The notes below the pieces were generated by a model. The model ran no database searches. It had not been told where the DNA came from and saw nothing but the letters and a program-made list of their open reading frames with translations. Shown here one piece after another: positions 16,641-25,300 of a stretch of 64,000 nucleotides of DNA. How positions within the stretch are numbered: the first letter of the stretch is position 1; each line of letters opens with the position of its first letter. The translations under genes were made by a program, and so were the position numbers. The DNA lies in IMG/VR virus record IMGVR_UViG_3300027759_006101, positions 294,270-358,269 of that record, one strand, 5' to 3'. Source of the DNA: a virus.

Positions 16641-18400
16641 AATTCAAACATTTTCCAAGCTCGTTCATTCTTATAAACTTTCTTTCTCATATTTACGTGA
16701 GATCTCAAATTCTTATGACTTGAGGCAAAATCAATAATAATAGCTTCAGGTTTTCCATTCTTTATAGAATCTTCAACATCTTTGCCTACACATCTTAAGA
16801 CTCTTCCAACTTGCTGATAAGTTGTGACTGGTGATGAACTAGTCCCAGCAAGAATTAGACAAGAGATTTTAGGAGCATCAACACCAACATTTGCCCACTG
16901 TGTTGCAATCAAGACTATTTCATTATTCTCAACTGCATTAAGCATTCTTCGACGATAATTCTTTTCCTCATCGCTTGGGTCTATTTCGCCTTTATCGCCA
17001 CCAGGTACAAATACTGCGTCCTCTATCATTCCTTCAAGAATATTGCCGTGTTCCATCCTTTCAACAAGAATAAGAGTAGGAGTACCCTTTTTTTTCATAG
17101 CTTCGGCAAATTGTTTTATTCTAAAATTTCTTTCCCAGCAATTAACAATATTTAAATTGTAAACTTCATGATAAGTTTGGCCAGGTTCTACAGTATCTAT
17201 ATTTACTACAAAGATTTTGGGTGGAACTAAGTACCCTCTCTCCACGAGATCACTGGCACTTACTTCGCATACTTTACCGCCCAAAGTACCTTCTATCCTG
17301 ATTTCTTGATTATCGGTACGAAAGGGAGTTGCAGATAAACCCAATCTGTAATATGCATTCTTTGCTTGATTACCAATTTCTTCAGTAACAACAGCTGCTA
17401 AATGTGCTTCGTCTATAATCAAAGCATTACAGTTCTTGATTACATCTCTGACTTGAGATTTTTGAAATAATATATTCTGCCTATTGTCCCAAGCTGATTG
17501 AGCTTTCTTATAATCTGACAATTCTTTTTTTACTAAGATTGACAATTCACGATCATACTGTTTTCGTAATTGAATTAAGTTTTTTGCAGAACTTTCTTCA
17601 GCTTTTTCAACTTTCTCATACAAGTCTGAAAGTTTTCCTGAAGCCACATGAGTTGCTTTTTTGTAGTTTGATAGAGCTACTTCTAATTCTTTTTGAAGAA
17701 AAGCAGTTGGTTTACTTCCTTCCCCATTATCGTCAACAATTTTGCTGTTTGTTTCAACATATTTTCTATCAAAAGCTATCAAAGCTGTCTGATATGTAAT
17801 GACGTTGATGCCTTCCATATTTAAGTCGCATAATCCGCCACCGGCAATTCCAACTTTGACTTGATTGCCATTGAACCTTAAATACTTTTCAAATTCTTTT
17901 TGCGTCTGTTTTAATAATTCAATTGCTGGGACTATAAATACAACTGGCTTGACTTTCAATTTTTGAAAGATATAACATGAAGTCATAGTTTTACCAGCAC
18001 CAGTAGCTAAAGCAAGCATTCCTCGTTGATTTTTCAAGGCTAAATCGCCTGAAAAAACTTGATAATCTCTAAGTTCTTTACCCATAAAATCACAAGTCAG
18101 CTCGTAATCTCTTGTAGGCTTGACTCTTTTGTCAATAAATTTATAATTTATTTTCAATTCATCAAAAAGTTTAGCTACACGCATAGTAAGGCCAGTAGGA
18201 AAAGATTGATTCCGCTTTACATAAAGAGAAATTTTCCCATCCCATTGTCCAGTCTTAAACTTTGCAGACCATTCTGAATCAGGAACTTTGTAGGACAACT
18301 CATTCCTCAAAGCTTCTTGAATTGGGTATGATAATTTACCAAAACTATCGTCAGTGTTAATTAGCACACTACGGTCATTGTAAACTTCAATCTCAACCAT
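16634..18400 (-). CDS. uvsW: SF2 helicase, UvsW-like
   Basis: Encodes 588 residues. After an N-terminal domain of about 100 residues resembling the T4 UvsW cap, the helicase core has Q-x-x-G-M-L-A-L-A-T-G-A-G-K-T (Walker A, K137), D330-E-A-H, G-L-S-A-T-P-F (S356-A-T), an A-T-Q-W-A-N-V-G-V-D-A-P motif near 499-510 and Q-Q-V-G-R-V-L-R at 529-536. UvsW unwinds branched DNA and promotes recombination-dependent replication. Between the first core strands and the DEAH box lies an 80-residue charged coiled-coil insertion (about 232-310) not usual in UvsW. There is no Shine-Dalgarno; an extended -10 (TGGTATACT) ends 7 bases before the ATG, hinting at a leaderless mRNA. It follows a strong terminator, so it starts a new transcript. 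Confidence 0.88.
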   Translation of the reverse strand: MVEIEVYNDRSVLINTDDSFGKLSYPIQEALRNELSYKVPDSEWSAKFKTGQWDGKISLYVKRNQSFPTGLTMRVAKLFDELKINYKFIDKRVKPTRDYELTCDFMGKELRDYQVFSGDLALKNQRGMLALATGAGKTMTSCYIFQKLKVKPVVFIVPAIELLKQTQKEFEKYLRFNGNQVKVGIAGGGLCDLNMEGINVITYQTALIAFDRKYVETNSKIVDDNGEGSKPTAFLQKELEVALSNYKKATHVASGKLSDLYEKVEKAEESSAKNLIQLRKQYDRELSILVKKELSDYKKAQSAWDNRQNILFQKSQVRDVIKNCNALIIDEAHLAAVVTEEIGNQAKNAYYRLGLSATPFRTDNQEIRIEGTLGGKVCEVSASDLVERGYLVPPKIFVVNIDTVEPGQTYHEVYNLNIVNCWERNFRIKQFAEAMKKKGTPTLILVERMEHGNILEGMIEDAVFVPGGDKGEIDPSDEEKNYRRRMLNAVENNEIVLIATQWANVGVDAPKISCLILAGTSSSPVTTYQQVGRVLRCVGKDVEDSIKNGKPEAIIIDFASSHKNLRSHVNMRKKVYKNERAWKMFELK

Positions 18401-18407
18401 AATTATT

Positions 18408-18416
18408 AGTATACCA
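18408..18416 (-). promoter_or_regulatory. Extended -10 promoter element of the helicase gene
   Basis: On the minus strand the sequence reads TGGTATACT, the extended -10 form (TGn before TATACT). It lies between the terminator at 18,422-18,457 and the helicase ATG at 18,400. No good -35 is seen; the expected -35 would fall inside the terminator stem. Transcription would start at or within a base or two of the start codon. Confidence 0.5.
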
Positions 18417-18421
18417 CAAAG

Positions 18422-18457
18422 AAAACAACCATTTTGTTGCTGCCAACAAAATGGTTG
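18422..18457 (-). terminator. Strong Rho-independent terminator ending the tail/protease/dnaJ operon
   Basis: A perfect 14-bp inverted repeat, CAACCATTTTGTTG (18426-18439) and CAACAAAATGGTTG (18444-18457), with a 4-base loop. On the minus strand it is followed by TTTTC. It lies 20 bases after the stop of the membrane-anchored small protein gene, and a new promoter follows. Confidence 0.88.
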
Positions 18458-18477
18458 AGTACTTAAATTAAATTTAT

Positions 18478-18903
18478 TTACTTGTTATTCATTGCATTGA
18501 ATTTATTTACTGCAATATTAATTTGTTTTGGTTTCTTGGAGACAAATTTTTCAAGAGTTGTAAGAACCAGCAATTCAATCTTTTCAGTATCTTCTTCACT
18601 TAGCTCAACGCCTTTTTGAACAGCACCAAGCTTAATAAATCTTACAAATTGATCAACTGCGTCTTCACTTGAAAATTCACCATCTTCAATCTTTTTCAAG
18701 CCTTCGATCCAAATGTCAAGGATTGCTTCGCCTTTCTGTCCAAGTGCATTTGAAAGAAAAACCTTAACCAGCTCGAGTGATGATATAGTGTCTGATATAG
18801 GTGCTTTAGTTCTGGCATAAAAAAATAATACTGCAGAACCAAAAACAAAACAAATTATTAATAAAATAATATCATTTTGAACTGCACTTAAAATTTTGTC
18901 CAT
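18478..18903 (-). CDS. Small single-span membrane protein, possible holin-like
   Basis: Encodes 141 residues. Residues 12-29 form one hydrophobic segment (I-I-L-L-I-I-C-F-V-F-G-S-A-V-L-F-F-Y) followed by a positive residue, then a soluble helical domain with a V-E-L-S-E-E-D-T-E-K-I-E-L-L-V pattern near 98-112. One N-terminal span plus a short helical tail of this kind recalls phage holins of the LL-H superfamily, but the match is by shape only and no lysin gene lies nearby. An AAGGA site 9 bases before the ATG supports the start, and the upstream gene's stop is one base away. Last gene before the terminator. Confidence 0.68.
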   Translation of the reverse strand: MDKILSAVQNDIILLIICFVFGSAVLFFYARTKAPISDTISSLELVKVFLSNALGQKGEAILDIWIEGLKKIEDGEFSSEDAVDQFVRFIKLGAVQKGVELSEEDTEKIELLVLTTLEKFVSKKPKQINIAVNKFNAMNNK

Positions 18904-18904
18904 A

Positions 18905-19126
18905 TTAGCAATCCTTTGCTATTACCGAATCATCTTCATTTGATGAATTTGGATCTAAATCCATATCTGTAGTCAAAGGAATTACCAATTCGTCCTTGAT
19001 AGCTACTACTTCATCTTTATTTTCTTTTTCATCCGCCCAGACTACCGAATTATCAACTTCTACTTCTTCGCCTTCTGCATTAGTAAAGTTTTCGATTTTG
19101 CCTGTTGCTCTCTTAATCATACTCAT
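18905..19126 (-). CDS. Small acidic hypothetical protein
   Basis: Encodes 73 residues. The start overlaps the dnaJ stop by 4 bases (ATGA) and the stop is one base from the next start, so it is translationally coupled in the operon. It is acidic after residue 18 (many E and D) with no hydrophobic core or cysteines apart from the last residue, suggesting a disordered protein. No family recognised. Its reality rests on gene packing and the absence of a better ORF. Confidence 0.6.
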   Translation of the reverse strand: MSMIKRATGKIENFTNAEGEEVEVDNSVVWADEKENKDEVVAIKDELVIPLTTDMDLDPNSSNEDDSVIAKDC

Positions 19127-20103
19127 AACATTTTTCTTCCTTTTCTTGATTCAATATAAGACTTCAAAGCGTCAGTTTCAACTTCATTTAAGTCGTTAGG
19201 TATATTATACTTGAATTTTATATGCAAATCAGAATAATTATTTTCGTCTACTGGTATTCCTTTATTCTTGATGATGTGAACATAATCATTTCTAATAGAT
19301 TTAGAAAATTTGAAATTTAAAATATTTCCATTAATATGTTTGTATTTGAAATTTGGTTCTACTATGCATAGGATAGGATCTATTTCAAACTCGTGTAACA
19401 TATTTAGGTTACTATCAAAATCAAACGAATCTTGCTTTTTCACATTAATTTCTATCATCAAAGGGCCTGGAGCTTGATGTTTATCACCGAAGTTGCCACG
19501 ATTAGGTAACATAACACTCTTGAAGCATTGACCTTTCTTGATTGTAAGATCAAACATTTCTTTTGCAATCACGTAGCCTTTACCCGAACACTTGTTGCAA
19601 AGTGATTCTGGTCTTTCTCCTCGACCTTGACAAGTTTGACAGGGGCCAGCATAATTTCTTATATGGAAGAAACCAACGTTTTGAACAACATAATGTTCTC
19701 CACTTCCCATACAATCAGTGCACAAATTGATTTTGCCAAAACCACCATCACCACTACAATCACGACAAGGCATCATTCTCTCATAAAATATCGGTTTTAT
19801 CGCATCACTGAAACATTCTTTAATCGAAAGTTCTATCTTTAACAAAACAGGGACATTGAGATTGCGGCGAAAAGCATTTAAGTGAGTTTTCCTAAATGGA
19901 TTATCAGGAAAAGGCATGTGATTCTGAGGCTTGGGGTTTAAGACATCCTCATAGGCCTGAGAAATTTCCTTAAACTTTTCCTCAGCATCAGATTGTTTAT
20001 TTACGTCTGGATGATATTCTTTGGCTAACTTTCTGTAAGCTTTTTTAGCATCATCTACGCTAGAATTCTCTGGTATTCCTAAAACTTCATAGGGACTAGG
20101 CAT
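19123..20103 (-). CDS. dnaJ: DnaJ-type Hsp40 co-chaperone
   Basis: Encodes 326 residues. The N-terminal J domain (1-60) keeps H31-P-D33, which triggers Hsp70 ATP hydrolysis. The Gly/Phe-rich segment of bacterial DnaJ is almost missing (60-85). The zinc-binding domain is complete with four C-x-x-C-x-G-x-G repeats: C113/C116, C128/C131, C155/C158 and C169/C172. A C-terminal substrate-binding region follows, shorter than in bacterial DnaJ (about 375). It is encoded in the operon of the three proteases and likely works with the phage DnaK encoded 4 kb away, though in a different transcript. A TATAAT overlapping the upstream stop lies 6 bases before the ATG; TGAG may act as a weak Shine-Dalgarno. 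Confidence 0.94.
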   Translation of the reverse strand: MPSPYEVLGIPENSSVDDAKKAYRKLAKEYHPDVNKQSDAEEKFKEISQAYEDVLNPKPQNHMPFPDNPFRKTHLNAFRRNLNVPVLLKIELSIKECFSDAIKPIFYERMMPCRDCSGDGGFGKINLCTDCMGSGEHYVVQNVGFFHIRNYAGPCQTCQGRGERPESLCNKCSGKGYVIAKEMFDLTIKKGQCFKSVMLPNRGNFGDKHQAPGPLMIEINVKKQDSFDFDSNLNMLHEFEIDPILCIVEPNFKYKHINGNILNFKFSKSIRNDYVHIIKNKGIPVDENNYSDLHIKFKYNIPNDLNEVETDALKSYIESRKGRKML

Positions 20104-20110
20104 AAACTCA

Positions 20111-20782
20111 TTATACTAATTTAGATAGCATATTCTGTATTTTATTAGACGGGCAGACAGAACTTTCACCAACACCAATATCTGCGTGTTGTCCAGTTAC
20201 TCCCATAATAGTTCCGTATATCAAATTATCAACACCAATTACCATTCCACCAGATGAACCTTCTAATATGTCAGCATCAATAAAAATTATGTCATTCCAA
20301 GCTGGCATATTTGAATCTGCGATGCTTTGATGAATATTTGACACTCTACCAACAGTTGCAGTGTCGTGAAATCCCTCAGGAGCACTTATAACTGCTATAA
20401 TATCTCCAACTTCTAAAGCATCACTATTGCCAAATCTCAAGGGAGCAACATTAGGATCAAACTCTAATCTTACTGCTCCCGAGTCAATAGAGGGATCGGA
20501 AACTAAAAATGATGCAGCAATGTATTTTTTGCCATCAAATGTACACATAATTTCAGTAAGTGTTTGATCATTAGGAACTACGTGGCCAGCAGTGACAACA
20601 ATATTATTTCCAATATAAAAGCCACTACCTGACCAGTTTTTTTTACCAGATCTTACATAAATAGTACAGGAAGAGCCTAATCCTGTTTGTATTGTTTTTT
20701 TCACAGGATCATTGACTAAATCTGTTGTTTGCGAAGTCTTTACTAATGACTCCAATAAATTACAGTCTATCTTAAAATTCAT
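20111..20782 (-). CDS. Trypsin-like serine protease (chymotrypsin fold)
   Basis: Encodes 223 residues. The catalytic triad is visible: H67 in V-V-T-A-G-H-V-V, D100 in S-I-D-S-G-A-V, and S157 in E-G-S-S-G-G-M. G-S-G-F-Y-I-G near 52-58 and the G-T-I-M-G-V segment after the serine match bacterial trypsin-like/HtrA-like proteases. There is no PDZ domain, signal peptide or membrane span, so it probably acts in the cytoplasm or on the virion. The start overlaps the signal peptidase gene by 4 bases. Beside two other proteases and DnaJ, a role in processing virion proteins or degrading host targets is inferred. Confidence 0.85.
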   Translation of the reverse strand: MNFKIDCNLLESLVKTSQTTDLVNDPVKKTIQTGLGSSCTIYVRSGKKNWSGSGFYIGNNIVVTAGHVVPNDQTLTEIMCTFDGKKYIAASFLVSDPSIDSGAVRLEFDPNVAPLRFGNSDALEVGDIIAVISAPEGFHDTATVGRVSNIHQSIADSNMPAWNDIIFIDADILEGSSGGMVIGVDNLIYGTIMGVTGQHADIGVGESSVCPSNKIQNMLSKLV

Positions 20783-21243
20783 TTTATAACTTTGTAGATA
20801 ATTTCATCTTTTTTTATAGGACCGAATCTTCTACTGTCGTCAGAGTTATTCAAGTTATCTCCAACAACAAAATAAGAATCTTCACCTAACTTATACTCTT
20901 GAACTGCATCTCCGTAGTTTGCTTTAGCTTCAAGAATAGATCTGAAAGAGTTATCAAGTAAAAAAACCATTTGAAACTTTTGGGAATCTAATATGTAGTA
21001 ATAATAATCCCCAGGAGTAAAAATAATTCTTTTTACTATAATAGCATCTTCACTAGTATCATTTATTACTACAATATCTCCTCTATTGTATTTGTTTTCT
21101 CTCTTGGCTAAAACAATTTGTCCATTACGTAATGTTGGCATCATAGATTGTCCAACAATTACTATCAACTTATAAGGTTGTAAATAAAAAGATAGACATA
21201 TCAATAAACTAACAAAGCAAGAAACTATAAATTTCTTATCCAT
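20779..21243 (-). CDS. Type I signal peptidase (S26 family)
   Basis: Encodes 154 residues from the ATG at 21243, supported by a GAGGTGGAG stretch directly upstream; an ATG at 21279 would add 12 residues but lacks a good site. One N-terminal membrane segment (5-21) is followed by V-G-Q-S33-M-M-P-T-L with the catalytic serine, K71-R-I-I-F-x-P-G-D with the general-base lysine, and the box E motif V-G-D-N-x-x-x-S-x-D-S-R-R-F-G at 127-141. The length matches short leader peptidases. It would cleave signal peptides on the outer face of the inner membrane. No obvious signal peptide-bearing substrate is encoded nearby, which makes its target unclear. TraF- or LexA-like peptidases are less likely given box E. 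Confidence 0.9.
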   Translation of the reverse strand: MDKKFIVSCFVSLLICLSFYLQPYKLIVIVGQSMMPTLRNGQIVLAKRENKYNRGDIVVINDTSEDAIIVKRIIFTPGDYYYYILDSQKFQMVFLLDNSFRSILEAKANYGDAVQEYKLGEDSYFVVGDNLNNSDDSRRFGPIKKDEIIYKVIK

Positions 21244-21307
21244 ACTCCACCTCACTGGTATGTTATGAGTTAGAGTCATTTTTGTTTTTTTGCTTGCTCT
21301 TTTAGAA

Positions 21308-22309
21308 TTACTTTTTAATTAAAATAGTGTTCCAGTCAACATTTGCTAATTTAGGAACACCAGGACCCCAATTTTTTTCTTCTCCCGAATCAACAACAGT
21401 ATTTTCCATAGAACAGATATTATGTAATGCAACCATCATATCTGCTTGGCAAAATTGGTTTCCAAACTCCTGCAATAAATTTAATTTTTTCAATGCAGAC
21501 TTTATCAATGCACAAATTCCAGCAACAAATGGTGATGCTTGACTTGTACCTGACATTTTACAATATTCATTTCTTAAGAAAGTTGAATATATATCTACTC
21601 CTGGAGCAACAATATCTACAGTTTCATCTTTTGATGTAAATGTTGCAAGTCTTCCGCCTGAATCTAATGCAGCAACAGCAATTACTTCATCATATCTAGC
21701 CGGGTAATTAACACTTTTGGAATCATTGCCAGCAGCTGCAATAACAACAATACCTTTTGACACTGCTTCTAAAATCAAATCATGAATAAACTTTGGTGGC
21801 TCAGAAGATGAACCTAAAGACATATTGATTATGTCAACATTTAATTCAATAGCTTTTTTTAATCCAGCGGCAATAGTTTCAAAACTACCAGAGCCATCAT
21901 CATTTAAAACTTTTATTGGAATAACTTTGCAATTTGGAGCAACTCCTACAACACCAAAGTCATTATCACTTCCAGCTATAATTCCGGCAACGTGTGTCCC
22001 GTGTCCAGAAGACTTATCTTCCCAGGAATCACTATCCGAACAATTAAAGACAGATTCTTTTGTCCAGCATTCTGATAAGTCAACGTGTTCTGCAATTCCA
22101 GTATCTAAAATTGCTACAACAACATCTTCTCCTTTAGTTAATTGCCAAACATTTTGTATTGAAGATAGTCCCAAACCCCAGTTTTGAGTTTGAGAAAGAG
22201 CACTGAAAGGTACAGGTGTAACTTCTAAATCTTCAATTGGAATGAATTGAATATTTTCAGACAATTCTTCCACAACTTCGACAGAGATTTCATTATTATT
22301 TTCGGACAT
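21308..22309 (-). CDS. Subtilisin-like serine protease (S8)
   Basis: Encodes 333 residues with a complete triad: D69 in V-A-I-L-D-T-G, H103 in S-G-H-G-T-H-V-A-G, S256 in S-G-T-S-Q-A-S-P, and the oxyanion N195 in A-A-A-G-N-D. There is no signal peptide and only a short acidic N-terminal extension of about 45 residues, so it is an intracellular-type subtilase. A GAGG site precedes the ATG. It is the first non-structural gene after the tail block and is transcribed in the same direction, so its substrates may be the giant tail proteins (inferred). Other phage subtilases exist, but their roles are poorly defined. Confidence 0.94.
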   Translation of the reverse strand: MSENNNEISVEVVEELSENIQFIPIEDLEVTPVPFSALSQTQNWGLGLSSIQNVWQLTKGEDVVVAILDTGIAEHVDLSECWTKESVFNCSDSDSWEDKSSGHGTHVAGIIAGSDNDFGVVGVAPNCKVIPIKVLNDDGSGSFETIAAGLKKAIELNVDIINMSLGSSSEPPKFIHDLILEAVSKGIVVIAAAGNDSKSVNYPARYDEVIAVAALDSGGRLATFTSKDETVDIVAPGVDIYSTFLRNEYCKMSGTSQASPFVAGICALIKSALKKLNLLQEFGNQFCQADMMVALHNICSMENTVVDSGEEKNWGPGVPKLANVDWNTILIKK

Positions 22310-22358
22310 TTTTTTACCTCAAATATAATATTATAATTATATTTTCTGGATCTCCTCT

Positions 22359-25300
22359 TTAAATAATGTGTACTATTTGACTATCTTGTGGGACTCCATA
22401 AAACTGTCCGTCATATGGCGTAACTGTGAAAGAGATTGCTTTATTTTTAAGAACCAGTGAAGAATTTAAGACACTTCCTTCTGCAATTTTAAAACTTACA
22501 CCATTAGTCCACTCAAACCATTCAACTCTGGATAAATCATTTGTTGTGCTAAAATAATAATATGCTTGTAAATCATTATTTGATTGAATATTATTATTTG
22601 TAATTTCAACAACTGACTTAATTTTTACATCAGATACATAAGGAGCTGTTTGACTCTTGAGTATTACAGGGCTTGAAGTATAAGATATTCCATAATCAAA
22701 GTTATCGTAAGGTTCAACAACTACATACACTTGATCGTTTTCTATAAAGTAATTATTTGCAGAATTCAAATCTGATTTATTTTGTAATAATTTATTTCTG
22801 TAATTAGGTGATGAATCAAGCTCAGATACAGTAGTTCCACCACCAGATGTTCTAACTCTATACCATTTAGACTTGGGCCTATATTCTTCATTATCAGAGA
22901 TATATTCATAAGATGTGAAAAACCTTTCACTTAATGAAACTTCTGAAGTAGAACCAGCTGAAACTTTAAAGGCTCTAGAATCTATTTGCAAAGACTCTGA
23001 TGTTAATGATGGAATTGGAGTATTTACATATCGAGAGTAGACATCTTTATTTGGGACAGTATTATTAGTAAATTCAAAATTAATTGTTTCGCTTGCGTTT
23101 GAATTAAATTTTTCTAACTTTAATCCAATTCTATACGAAGTATTACCAGCTATAAATAGAGTAACAATGTCGGATGAACTTCTTCTTACGTTAAAAATAA
23201 TTCTGCCATTTACTCTATCTAATTTATATCCGCCTCTAACTATTTCATTGTTCACTAAAACAACGATTTTACTATCTCCGGGCCATCTACCATTTACAGC
23301 GTAATAACTTACATAATCTGCAGATATCGTTCCTTCACCTAAAGCTTCATATCTTTCGTTTCCAGTGACAATTGTTGCTCTTACATTATTGACATCTACA
23401 ATATCAGAGGTAAAAGTAATTGTGCCGTTTACATTATTCGAGGTGTAAAGAGTTGTATCGACAAGAGTATCATTTATGAAGACTGAAATAGAGTCTGATA
23501 AATTCCAAGTGTATCTAGTGCCATTTTCATAAACAAAGAAAGTTCTGCTATTGTTTGGGGATTTCAAGCAAATTAATTTTTCTTTTATTACTTGTTGTGT
23601 AAATTTATAAGATTTTTGTCTTGATGCAAAAACACCATTTTTACCAGATAAGATTTCTTCAAAGTCTTCCCAATTAGTACTATTTCCCTTGCAAACACCC
23701 CAGGTTAATTTGGCGAGAGAAGTGTCTGAATAGTTTGTTGAAAGAATATACTCAAAAATATCTTCAGCAGTTGTCAAAACATCACTAAACAAATAATCTA
23801 CACTTGGGGCAACTTCTGTGTAGTAAAGAGTTTGCACATATGGAGTAACCTTTGATTGAGTTGCGTTATTCCAACCCTCTGTCAATGTAATCTTAAAATC
23901 AATATTTGTAATTTCTTTATTTATAGGAGTAGTTGACGCAAAAGAAGCCCAACTGCTAAAGTTTTTTCTATCTTTAGAATATCTATACTCAACTAAACAA
24001 GAACTATCTACGCTTTGCCCTGTAGAAGCTACATAAGAAGTAGTAATCGATTTTATATATTTTGGGTCTGAAAATTCTAAGTTTTTTGACCAAGTGCCAG
24101 AGAATAAATTGTTACTTCCGCCGTGAATTAAATCATTGCTTAGATTTGTCCAATAAGTATCTGAACTTGCATCAAAAACCAAACCTTGAGTTTCTTGATT
24201 TACCTTTCTGATAAAACCAGTATTAGCATTTTCATCAATGTCAAAAGATAAAACTTTAGTTCCTTGATTATTCCAAGAGTAATTTATTCTTTCAATCAAT
24301 TTAGTTTGATTTATAGTTTCATCACTATCGAAATCACTTACAATATTGACTAAAGGAATAAATGATTTGCCCCATCTTTCCATCATATATTCAGAAACTG
24401 TTGTGTTAGAAGGTATAGATGTATGTGTGCCGTCCCAATCTTTTCTGAAATATATCTCTATTTCATCAGTTGAAACAATCGGAGTACTAAAAGTTATTTG
24501 ACCTGTGCTTGGGCTAGTTGTAAATCCCGAACTAAGAATTGAGGAATTTTTTACTATTTCAACATATGGATATTCTGAAATACTCCAAGTAAAAGTATTA
24601 GTTCCATCTGAAGAAATTGTTATTGTGGTTCCTATGCTACCAGTCACAGGAATAATATTAAGTTGTTTTTGACTCTCGTTTTTATATCTGGTCTTTAAGT
24701 CAACAATCCTAAGAAGATTATTACTATATAAATAATCTCTTACGGCAGTTATTTCTGTTGTATTTGAAATGCCTGATATAGCGCTTGGTTGCTGTCCAAT
24801 TAAAGCGTATTCTAAACACTCGTACAAATTGCTGCTATCACCGTCAAAAGCTAAGTCAGAAATTATATTTGTAATTGCTGTGCCAGAATTTGTAAAACCA
24901 GCAGAACTTCTGTGCTTGATTTCTGAACCTAAAGTCCAAAGATCTTGGTAAGTCCTTCCTGCTGTTCTAGTGAAAAGTGAAGTAAGGTATGAATTAAATT
25001 TACTTTTTGGATTATAAGCTCTATTTACAGAATTAGAACTATCAAAAACATTGGAAACTAAAAACTTTGAATCTAAAACTAAATGACCACTATCATTAGC
25101 TAGAACACCTTTGAAAACACCAGTTTCCCAATTTACTTCAGAATTATCATAATTTCCAACAGATACAATAGTGTCTGTGGGTGATGAGTTAATATCATAA
25201 TGAACTTTATAGAAAAAATCTTGATTTAGTTGTTCGTACCAAGTAGAACCATTCACACTTGTAAATGCAGCGCCGGAAACGGGATTTACTTGAGTTGATT

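Noticed and set aside
21244-21279. ATG at 21279 as the signal peptidase start
   Set aside because: It lacks a ribosome binding site, whereas the ATG at 21243 follows GAGGTGGAG directly.
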